From assembly GCF_019649055.1 (NCBI RefSeq), contig NW_026570416.1, positions 62,001 through 126,000 of the forward strand: DNA of 64,000 bases. The letters run 5' to 3'. Under the pieces are notes generated by a model that worked only from the letters and a program-made list of their open reading frames with translations, had not been told where the DNA came from and searched no databases. The stretch is from Paramacrobiotus metropolitanus. Lineage: Eukaryota; Tardigrada; Eutardigrada; Parachela; Macrobiotidae. The position numbers and the translations under genes were made by a program. This document shows, one piece after another, positions 55,605 through 64,000 of the stretch (its first letter is position 1; each line of letters opens with the position of its first letter).

Positions 55605-55749
55605 TACGCTACACCCATATATTAAGCAAACTCGTTCCACTCAGCCTCCTCTCCATTAACATGTACAGGTTACCCTCCTTATAATAAAAAACTCGTTCAG
55701 GTTAGCCTATCACTCCAAAACGCGTATACGAACAAATGCCTCTACTACT
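55605..55749 (-). repeat. Polinton right terminal inverted repeat
   Basis: The complement of 33,491-33,635 over about 145 bp, ending ctctactact. Confidence 0.92.
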
Positions 55750-56380
55750 ATCTCGTCTTCGTAGCGCGGCAGCTTTCTATCAAAAAGCAATCGGCCCTTA
55801 CAAGCTTGTCTGCTACAACGGTCATAAAGGTGTTGTTACATGAGCTCAGCAATGAAAGTCATGTTATCAGTGATTCAAACAATAACGGCAACGCTGCGTG
55901 TAATCAGTAAATTGCGTTTAAGGACTCAAGTGTAACGTAACCGAACACCAATCATCTTACGAGCCAAACGGCGATTCGGAATTAACCCCCCAAGACTCAT
56001 CGTGGAGGCCACGAAGACGACTACCACAATGGCAAACAGACTTAAATTTAGTCTTCTCCCTATCTGAAATAAATGCAAAGAAGAAACGTTAACTGTTTAC
56101 CATTTATTTCGATAGTTTTAGTTTTGATCGTTATTTGGCATGCAAAACGCGAATACGCTCTATTACAGTATGTCTGTGTGTTACACGCCGTCATCCGTCA
56201 TTGTTGTTGTCAACGTGGTTGGCGAGGACAGTTTCAATTCAGCACCGGCGCAATAAAGCCATTTTATTACTACTCTACACATATTGCGTAATCGGCGGTA
56301 ATCCACATAATTCCCAGCACATGTACAACAAGATACATAAGAATTACGGTATTTTACTACACTGAAAATTAATAAATAAA
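55750..56380. other. No gene seen; right flank of the Polinton
   Basis: Short ORFs without support. It probably contains the 3' UTR of the astacin gene, which is read toward it. Confidence 0.4.
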
Positions 56381-57569
56381 CTACAACGCTGTGTATGCCG
56401 CCGTTAAAAACGCCAGGCCGGTGAGCAGACCAGAGCAGCGGAGTGTGAAGGAACACGACTGGCTGAGGATGCCAGATTTAGTCAACGCAAAGTGATTAAA
56501 GCTTTTGTACAAGGAACCGTCAGCATTCTGCGAAACTGCCAGAAATCCGCCATGGAATTTGACGGTATACAGGATGGGCGTCTTGTTGGTTGGCAGCGGC
56601 ATATCCCCGTAGCGGACGGTGGTACTGAGGCTGCTCTGCAGGGGCTGTAAAATCTCGCTCTGCGAACAGTTATAGGCCGTCTTTAGCTTGGCCACATCCA
56701 GGTGGCTGAGCCCGTATCTCTGCCCTATCCGCAGCGGCGGTAGGGATTTCTTGGGAACGATTGCCAGTCTCTCGGGACTTATGGCCACTTCCGGGCCATA
56801 ATGCATCAGAGACTGAACATCATAACGCAGGCCAAATGTCGCCATCTGCGACAACATCTGTATATCTTTTTCTTGGACTCCTGGCAGGAGATTGCTCCTG
56901 TTTATACTGATGTAATTGTCTCGGTCTGGACGACTGTGCTCATGCAAGAATCCGAGGGCGTGCATGACGACGTGTTGCACGATGCCTGGTGATAAGCATT
57001 CCGAGTGCAGGAGCACTTTTGTAGGACGGCTGGTGATGCGACCAATATCAGCTTGGCACCTGTTTCAACAATGCCTTTTCTGTAAATCTCGTTCTTCGAC
57101 TCTACAGGTTGCAAGATTAAAGAATGAGCCACAGATATTTACACTGCTCGGATTCCCGTTTGGTGTTGAAACTGGATATATAATTCCTCCGTTGTGCGAG
57201 GCTTAAATGTTATACAGTCACTGCTCTTCCATGCAATGATGTCCAGAGCTTCTTCTATAATTTTTCTTTCTTTGATTTCTAAAACGAGGCTATGACATTC
57301 AATGCTCTTCCCCTTCAACTTTTGCTGTCAAAAGATAGCTACTTACTAAAACCGTGTAATGCATAGGGGATAGCTTGATTGTTCGGCCAATAGCCGGTCG
57401 ATCCGAGAAACCCCGTTGCTTGGATGAAACTTCTATATCCAGTATCACGGTCTCCCCAGATAATATCGTTATATAAGGGCAGCCCGGTATGGGAGGAACA
57501 CATCGCTTTTGTCATATACAAAAGCCAGACAGCACAACCCATTGGTGATAACAACTGTGTAGCAATCAT
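56381..57569 (-). CDS. Astacin metalloprotease homologue lacking the catalytic Glu
   Basis: The exons are 57,347-57,569, 57,143-57,278 and 56,381-57,059 (345 residues; all junctions GT-AG and in frame). An N-terminal hydrophobic signal (GCAVWLLYMTKAMCSS) is followed by the astacin start WPNNQAIPYALHGF, CITFKPRTTEELYIQF, CQADIGRI and the zinc site HVVMHALGFLHEHSRPDRD, then the Met-turn SLMHYG. The three zinc His are kept, but the HExxH Glu is Val, so peptide cleavage should be lost. The C-terminus (CSGLLTGLAFLTAAYTAL) looks like a GPI-anchor or membrane tail. It is probably a secreted or surface pseudo-enzyme that binds substrate or inhibitor. It is a host gene, just outside the Polinton. Confidence 0.88.
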
Positions 57570-57869
57570 TCTTTAATGAGCAGCAACTAATCCGTTCTAG
57601 TATCCGTATGCGGTATGCCTATTACCTCGCCTTACAACTTATCAACCTTCGGCTGGAACTACCCCTTTTCGCAATAACTATTGCTCTTTCTATCGTAGAG
57701 ACGTCTGATTTAGCCCATTAGCGATAACCCGGTTTAAGCTAACAGAACCATCAATGAGCCTGCAGAATTCATGTGGCGCACATCAAACGGTTTATCTCTC
57801 TGCAAATGTTTTCCAAGCCAAGTGAATCAACATTGCACCAACGTAAGCATGGTACAGAAAGGGTGGTAC
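57570..57869. other. Upstream region of the astacin gene
   Basis: No coding support. It would hold the promoter of the minus-strand astacin gene; I see no clear TATA box. Confidence 0.35.
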
Positions 57870-58150
57870 CAGGTTTAAGTGGAATCGGTGTTAACAGTTA
57901 CATGGTTCCAGAGATAATGGAGAGATTAAGAAAACCAGCCCGGTATACTTCAGTATAGCAAACAAATTTATGCACAGACGCGGGAACTTTTGCTTTCGCG
58001 CTCTCTCACACACGTTTCCCGCATTGTCTTCTGACATTCCATTCTGTAGCCAAATAATTTGTATATACTGTATGGACTTCAAACTGTGTGTACATGCAGC
58101 ATGCGCTTGAAACCGATAAGGAATAAGAGTCGGAAATATTCAGACCCGAA
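57870..58150 (+). repeat. Diverged half-copy of the foldback repeat family
   Basis: Segments ttgctttcgcgc, cattctgtagccaaa, gtatatactg and gtgtacatgcagcatgcg follow the order of the left arm of the foldback at 31,480. It is the most diverged copy seen here. Confidence 0.5.
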
Positions 58151-58747
58151 AAGGTGCTCCAAATGTTTTGTTACAAAAGGCACTACATATCTGAACTGGC
58201 CGTTAAATTCTGCACAGAACGGTTGCAGTCGATTTTGCAGTGATCATTAGAAGCTTCCCTAATCCCTCCCGCAAAAGAAAGGGCACTGGTCTGATAATGC
58301 ACCACATATCTATCCGGTGTGCAAGAAATTAATACACAGAAAACTGAAGTTCTTCTAGTCAGACAGCGCCAGTATGGATAATATACGACGGATGCGGATA
58401 CATATTGTCAGAACTGTGCACATTTCGCCTAAGAGCGTTCCGGCTTCTGATCTTTGTCAACACTGGCAAGGCGGCTTCTAAAAAAATTTAAACTATTTTA
58501 AAGCGGTTTGGCATTGTGCAGAATGTGGTAGACAGCACCAGAACAAAACATCGCGGTACAAAGTTTAGCCGATAGAAATTGCAGCAAGCTTTCCCTGCGA
58601 ATTGTTTGAACGACAAACCACCTGAACAAAGTTCTGACCAACACCAGGGCAGGCTTTTTTGCCGATGAAAAATTCTGTTGGCATCCTGTGTACCGATGAA
58701 ATATTTTCCAACGGTTTGATAAGTCGGGATTATACAGTAACATACTA
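58151..58747. other. No gene seen
   Basis: Short ORFs only. Confidence 0.4.
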
Positions 58748-59453
58748 CACACACAAATGATACGGGACATATGTACTTTACTGACTGTATTGGTTTTACT
58801 GAGGTTTAATTGGTGTGGTGACTTAACCATCGGTCAAAGTGCCCGGAACTCGCTACGCCAAAAGGCCCTAACTGCAATTTCGAAGACTACGATAATGCTA
58901 CTCTTCCAGAAAAATCATAGTTTTCAGTGTCAGAATGCTGACTTTCGAGGGACGCAACAAAGCGTGATTTCGTTAGAATAACGTCAGCATCTTTAACAAA
59001 TTATCCTTTTAATTAAAAGTTTGGCCAAAACAAAAAAAAACCTTAAAGTGTTTAAAGATAAATATTTTAAAATCAGAACAAGAAACAAGTTTTGCACCCA
59101 TTGATACGTTTGGGGAAAAAAAGTTGGAAATATTAGATTTAGCACTTTTTTTGATAGAAAGTCGGCCTCTGTAGGTTGTGTAACGTGTTATTTATACCAC
59201 TTATGCAATCTTAATGGAACGGGATTTGGCACCGTTATTGGAGCATCCGTAACGGACACAAGTCAAGTAATGCAAAACTGCTATATACCGCCATGACGCT
59301 ATCAGAGTTTACCATGATAACGTCGTTTGCAGAATCCCGTAACGGATAGAAGTGAAGCAGTGCACTGGAGCTGTATTAGGAATGTATTGATATTGATGAA
59401 AATGGTTTGAAAACCCAGACATTCCATTATATGTCCCGTATCATTTGTGTGTG
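58748..59453. mobile_element. ~706-bp TIR element, non-autonomous
   Basis: Perfect 24-bp inverted repeats start cacacacaaatgatacggga at 58,748 and end with the complement at 59,430-59,453. Inside are two imperfect direct copies of ccgtaacgga...aagtaatgca near 59,250 and 59,337. There is no transposase ORF, and the target duplication is not clear. Confidence 0.6.
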
Positions 59454-60057
59454 TGGCAGGGAATAAAAGGTGGCAGTGGCACCTGCCACCGGCAGTGGCA
59501 GTTGCCACTATGCGATGTGGCAAGCGATAAAACGTGGCAACTTAAAAAAGCTCAGAAGCAGCTTGTTCATGGGCACCTCAGCCTGACCTCCGCCTGAGTC
59601 TTGTGCCTGCCCTTTCCAGTGCAATGAGTGGTGCAACTCTGTTTAGCAGACGCAGCTCTCACGGAATACTTCCAAAATCAGTGCCGCTCGCTTTCAAAGC
59701 TCGGTAATGCGACGATATTACAAAAGCGCTCCATTCGTGCATTCACATAGGAGCAGGCCATGTCGAACAATCGTTTGGGAATGGAGGACAGTGTCCGTCA
59801 TCGCGAAACGATTTTTCGACATGGCCACATGTCCTGAATGGCTGAACTAACTATAATCTGTCACCTCTTGATTAGCGTGGTGTAAAACAAACGCTTTTGA
59901 CAGAGGAAGGAAGGGAAGGGAGAAACATATCTGTCATAAAAAAGAAACAAAACGAAAATTTAAAAAAGTCGTCATGTAGCGTTTAATTTTTCGCATCAGT
60001 GCTGGCAGTCCATTATAGTGTGGACAGTAATCACAGTATAATGTCTAGTTTGTTTAG
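59454..60057. other. No gene; short gtggcagtggca-type repeats
   Basis: At 59,468-59,540 the motifs gtggcag and tgccac alternate and can fold on themselves. Nothing else is seen. Confidence 0.45.
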
Positions 60058-60243
60058 TTAGAGGTAACGGCCCCGCTGCGCGGGGCCGAGTCGAAACATT
60101 TAGAAATTCTTGAAACGAAAAAGCTTTAAAGCCGACTTTGGAAAATTTTATGCAGTATAAAATTTTCCAAAGTCGGCTTTAAAGCTTTTTCATTTCAAGA
60201 ATTTCTAAATGTTTCGACTCGTGCGCGGGGCCGTTACCTCTAA
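60058..60243. mobile_element. 186-bp palindromic MITE
   Basis: Arms of about 88 bp (ttagaggtaacggcccc ... and its complement) meet near 60,150 around tgcagta. The left arm has an extra gcggggcc hairpin. It may be a TA-target foldback; the duplication cannot be told from the palindrome itself. Confidence 0.7.
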
Positions 60244-61375
60244 ATATTTCTAGCCTCCAGAGTTTCTAAATTTTAAAAATATCTAGAAATCTGAGTACCT
60301 CAATATCTCACGGTCTAAAGTGTCTAATTTATACGAGTACTTATCTAATTCCTAAATATCTAAGAGCCGGTCCGCGGCCCGTTTATTGTATTCCTTAATG
60401 TAGCGGCTCTGTAGTACTGGTGGTAACTTGGGCATTCACTACCTACGTTACTTTGTAATACTGGTGGTAGGCTGGCAGCTTAGGTATTCACTAACCTAAA
60501 ATCTAATAAATATGTATTAAATTTATTTTATTAAATACTGAACAGCTGGCTGAATGGCTGAAAATGCAATTAGTAAGTAGCAAAAGATGCAGTCTGCGAG
60601 GTCAATTTGAGCAACTATTAATTATTTCCCACAAGTTTCCATTAATTCTGCGCTGAAATGTCGGCTGAATGGTGTTTTATGGGCATCGTGTAAGTGATCC
60701 CACGCATCCATTTTATCACCGTTTAAATACTATCTGTCGTATCAAAAAATTGAAGTTTTGAGTTGGCTAGATCCGCAGGCTACGCGACAGGTCGTCGCGG
60801 GACATTTGGTTTTACGGACATTTCTTCTAAGGACAACTCGTTTTTGTGGCAAATAGTCATATGACTGTTCGTTGCCATAAACCAGTCGATATTTTTTCGA
60901 CTCCGCGAAAGTCGTGCGACCAAGTGTCACACAATAAAACGGTTTCAAAACGAGCTATCCCAAAACAAATTAGCCGCTGCGACGAAATACGTGTGGCGAA
61001 ATGTCCCACGACGAAATGTCCCGCAACCATTTGGGCTGTCACGAGATCTCGGCAATATAAAGCTACATTAAAAACATGAAAAAAAACAAACAAAAAGACA
61101 AAATTACGGAGATTATTACAGTTTTTACAAACTTATCGATTTTAACCGGAAAGCTTGAAAGCTGTCCGCATTTCTACGTGTTTAAAATATTTTCGTAGGT
61201 GGCCTCGGTGGGGTTTTATATTTGAAATATTTTATTGCTGCACGAAGTATATTTTGTATTTTCTTTCATTCTTCCATACCTTGAACTGTTGAACACAACT
61301 GGTCGCGCGCTAGCGCTACCGATACTTGTATTTACATATTTCTAAGCGCTTTTAATTTAATTCAAAGGATTTTAT
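60244..61375. other. No gene; cgaaatgtc motif cluster
   Basis: Near 60,790-61,040 cgaaatgtcc and its complement recur, as at 18,600-18,850. The rest is AT-rich without coding support. Confidence 0.45.
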
Positions 61376-61494
61376 ATGTACATAACGTCCTGTAACTTTG
61401 TGTTGACGGCTCTCCTCAGTGCGTCATCACCAGATTTTTTCTTTTTCGATTTCTTAGCCTTTTTCTTCACTCCGAGGCCGGCCTTGTAAATTAG
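61376..61494 (-). CDS. Short Lys-rich coding remnant or last exon
   Basis: The minus strand encodes GLGVKKKAKKSKKKKSGDD then ALRRAVNTKLQDVMYI and a stop. It is preceded by an acceptor-like AG. It could be the last exon of an otherwise lost gene or a chance frame. No family is named. Confidence 0.2.
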
Positions 61495-61544
61495 CTTTCA
61501 CAGACGTGGCAGTTTGAATAGCGTTATTCAAAGGAGCTTGGGTT

Positions 61545-62080
61545 CAGCAAAGGTACCGACAATTTTGGAGCCTCCTGGGTCGAGCAGAACGGATGGGAAG
61601 CGGCCAGATGGCGTATCACTCTTTCCGTGGAAAAACGGCCTTCCCCTAATATGAGACGTGACAGTGTGCGAGACGCTCGCTACTTCGTATATCGCCGGCT
61701 CATCAGAAGCAGCGGGATCGGCTGCAAAAGACGCGGAACTGCGAAAGCGAAACCTCTATTCTTAACTCACTGATCAGTATTATTTCCAGCCTGTGGCTTC
61801 CGAAACTACGGGAAGTTGCGGCCAAAGTACCCGTCAGTTCTTCTGTGAAGTCGGCCGGCTTATCAAAGAACAAACAGGAGAAGCGCGCGCTAGTGATTAT
61901 TTGTGGCATCGTATAAGCGTGGAAATTCAGCGCGGAAATGCGGCATCTGTCATGGGGACGGTTGATTTTCTAGAGGGTTAGAAGAGTTGTTTTACTTGTT
62001 CTAATTGTGGGGTTTTTAGAGTTTATGTGTAAATGGCATCTGCTGGCACAGGTTGAAAATAAATGTATTTTTTATACAGT
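61545..62080 (+). mobile_element. Retroelement 3' end, second family (LINE-type)
   Basis: The frame reads FGASWVEQNGWEAARW further upstream, then FQPVASETTGSCGQST, EVGRLIKEQTGEARASDY and RISVEIQRGNAASVMGT. This is the same reverse-transcriptase tail as elsewhere in the window but from a clearly different lineage. A 3' UTR with aataaatg follows. It is 5'-truncated and dead. Confidence 0.7.
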
Positions 62081-62290
62081 CATATAGTTTGCTGAAAAGA
62101 TTAATTACAGTTTAATGAAAAAAAATTTAATTACAGTCTACAAAAAGCGAGATTTGACTGAATTAAATATGTGCCCTGGTAATTAATGATGAGCGGTACG
62201 GCTGCCGACTGTTGTCGAGGCGAGGACAACGTTATGTGTGGTACGGTGCTAGGGTGGACAAACCCCGGATGATGAGGCCTCCTTGTAGAT

Positions 62291-63266
62291 TTATCGCAAC
62301 GACGGCGTGAAATGGACGTATGCGGACTGGACAAACCAGTCGTGGCGGCCGATATCAGTGCGCAGCCAGCAGTCTACCCGCGCTGGTGGTGGCTTGGCGG
62401 CCGGGCTCATGATGATGGTCAGCGTGCTGGCGCAGAAAGTATCACGGGCTCCTGGAGCCGACACGTTGGCGTGGATGGTGCTGTGCAGCAGACCGGGGGT
62501 GTGCGAGTTGCCGGCGAGGATGCGCAGAGCGTGGTAGGGCGCCGCCACGAAGCGCCCGTCGTACTTCCAGATGAAGTGCGCCTCCCATCCCGTCCGGCTG
62601 CAGTCCACACGGCCGCTGCACGTCATGGAGAAGTTGCGCAGCGGCGTGGACACGTTGCGCAGGGGCGCCAGGAAGGCGTCGCGGGCGCGCAATCTCGGCA
62701 GCAGATTATGCGTGCGCACATGACACAGCTGACCGTCGCAGGGCAGCAGGCACTCCACCGTCCCGCCCGAGTCGCGGCTGACGCGGTGAATGAAGAAGTA
62801 GCTGGTGTCGGCGCTGGTGGCCTGCCGGTAGTAGCTGTCGCCTTTGGCGGAGGCCGGCAGACGGTCAGCGTGGATGGTGGCGTTCTGGTGGCGCCAGATG
62901 ATCTGCTGCGCCGATTCGGGCGTGGCGGTATCACAGAAGAACATGGCCACGCCGGCCAACCGGGTCCGCACCACATCGGACAGCGGCCGCACGACGTCCT
63001 CCGGGAGTGCGGGCAGCCGCACGACGTTGGCAGTCATGTTGGCTTCGGCTTCCTGCACCGCACGCTCGACTGCAGGGTAAGACAACGGCGTAACACGCAC
63101 GGATGCATCGCGACAGTGCACGTGGCAACTTACGGGCTGTCAGTTGTTGCTCCGCACGGCAGCGCTGCACCAGCCAGCTAGACATAGTGGCCAGCAGTCC
63201 TAGTAAGAGAACGCAGTTCATCATGCCGATTTTCCCTGGAAGAAGGATCCCTGCAATCAATGCCAT
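62291..63266 (-). CDS. Secreted or membrane Cys-rich glycoprotein, two exons
   Basis: Exons 63,134-63,266 and 62,291-63,069 give 303 residues over a 64-bp GT-AG intron. The N-terminus (MMNCVLLLGLLATMSSWLVQ) is a signal peptide or anchor. There are several N-glycosylation sequons (NMT, NAT, NVS, NFS) and paired Cys (CLLPCDGQLC, CSGRVDC, FCAST, VDCWL). The C-terminal half (FSMTCSG ... FIWKYDGR ... TLTI) loosely recalls an Ig-like fold. The family is unknown. GC-rich codon use matches the Kelch gene, which supports a real host gene. Confidence 0.65.
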
Positions 63267-64000
63267 GCAGCTGTGCTAGAAATCGTCTCTGTACAAATAC
63301 CCAACAAGTATTCGGCGCGCTGCTACTCAGGTTAGACGCAGACTGAGTTTAATCCAAATCGTGCCCGTTAACCAAACCATCTGTTGCAGCTGCACGGGAC
63401 AGACAGCCGAATCAGTTATTGAGCGTTGCTGTAGCAACGGATCGGCGGTGCGGGTGCGCTACCATTTCGGCATAGAATCTGCATTCAAAAGTATCGGAGA
63501 AATTAATCATTCTCAGTGATCTAAGGAATATAGCAAACTCTCGCACAATGATAACGCTACAGACCCCAATAAAAACATGAACAAAACTTTAAATAAAGCA
63601 TAGCAGACCTAAAAAATCTAAGAAATTAAAAAATGGCTACAACCTTATGGATACGGTTTACCGACATTCCAAAGAAACGATTTTGACAAATTAAAAACAC
63701 AAATTTACCTTTTTGTGCAACAGTAGCATGCCGAAATACCCGCGTGTGCCGAAGTGTCTACATGTCGAAATGTAATGTACTGTATGTCGAAATACACCAT
63801 TGCAGTGCTCTAGTTAAAACACCGAAGTGTTATATGCGAAATCGCGTGTTTTTGCTGCCATTTTTTATTCCGAAATAATGGCGTTACGATGTTGTAATGA
63901 TGCTTAATTATTCTTAATCTTTCATCTTTCGAAACCGTTTACTCGATATGTTAATATTATTATTTGCACATTTTGAAATTTCAGTACACAATTAATTACA
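63267..64000. other. No gene; upstream flank with cgaaatgtc-like motifs
   Basis: Near 63,725-63,830 gccgaaat/gtcgaaatgt motifs recur. No coding sequence is supported up to the window edge. Confidence 0.45.

Larger units (their letters stand above)
33491..55749. mobile_element. Polinton/Maverick element, 22.3 kb, with unusual cargo
   Basis: It is bounded by long inverted repeats starting agtagtagaggcatttg. Parts present, left to right, are: TBP-like, zinc-motif ORF, PC4-like gene, adenovirus-type protease, major capsid, small basic virion-like protein, minor capsid, integrase, two small basic proteins, packaging ATPase, BIR gene, membrane ORF, DNA polymerase B region, an acidic protein gene, an ANP32-like gene, a coiled-coil gene and a zinc-finger gene. 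Most read leftwards. The element looks nearly whole; the polymerase region is in about four open segments, so there are at most about three breaks there if they are not introns. The almost identical TIRs suggest a young insertion. Confidence 0.93.

Noticed and set aside
33485-55755. Six-base target duplication for the Polinton (aacccg / atctcg)
   Set aside because: Only four of six bases agree, so no claim is made.
1-64000. CRISPR arrays, rRNA genes, bacterial-type promoters
   Set aside because: None seen; the window is eukaryotic and its repeat arrays lack spacer structure.

Overview
This is animal nuclear DNA, most likely from a small ecdysozoan; a tardigrade is my best guess, not proven. 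The signs are GC-rich, intron-split genes (BTB-BACK-Kelch, astacin, F-box) set in moderately AT-rich, repeat-filled intergenic DNA. There are no bacterial operons, rRNA genes or CRISPR arrays.

Layout. (1) 1-7,270: large intron-poor ORFs of a highly charged, low-complexity kind that I do not recognise, followed by structured non-coding DNA to about 7,870. They differ in style from the host genes and may belong to an unknown, possibly virus-like, element. (2) 7,900-26,900: a repeat graveyard with almost no host coding. It holds an inverted pair of a ~350-bp repeat, two retroelement 3' ends (one split by a 612-bp hAT-type MITE with an 8-bp target duplication), a Helitron fragment, a 1.3-kb TIR element, 9-bp satellite arrays, perfect hairpins and an F-box ORF lying between two half-copies of a foldback repeat. 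(3) 27,075-30,164: an intact six-exon KLHL-type gene. (4) 30,700-32,620: a tRNA-like segment, retroelement tails and a 661-bp foldback element bounded by TTAA. (5) 33,491-55,749: a 22.3-kb Polinton/Maverick with ~145-bp terminal inverted repeats. (6) 56,381-57,569: a three-exon astacin whose catalytic Glu is replaced by Val. (7) 57,800-62,100: more repeats and MITEs. (8) 62,291-63,266: a two-exon gene for a secreted or membrane Cys-rich protein.

The Polinton is the most interesting object. It has the standard set (adenovirus-type protease, major and minor capsid proteins, packaging ATPase, integrase with chromodomain-like tail, protein-primed DNA polymerase B region). It also carries an unusual cargo. 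At the left end lie a TATA-binding-protein-like ORF, a zinc-motif ORF and a spliced gene with two PC4-coactivator-like domains. In the middle is a single-BIR (IAP-like) gene. At the right end are an intron-containing ANP32-like LRR/acidic gene, a small coiled-coil gene and a C2H2/GRF-type zinc-finger gene. Read together, this suggests an element that brings its own transcription factors and a possible death-control or chromatin module. It looks nearly whole and fairly young, because its TIRs are almost identical; the polymerase region is in about four open segments, which may be exons, breaks or both.
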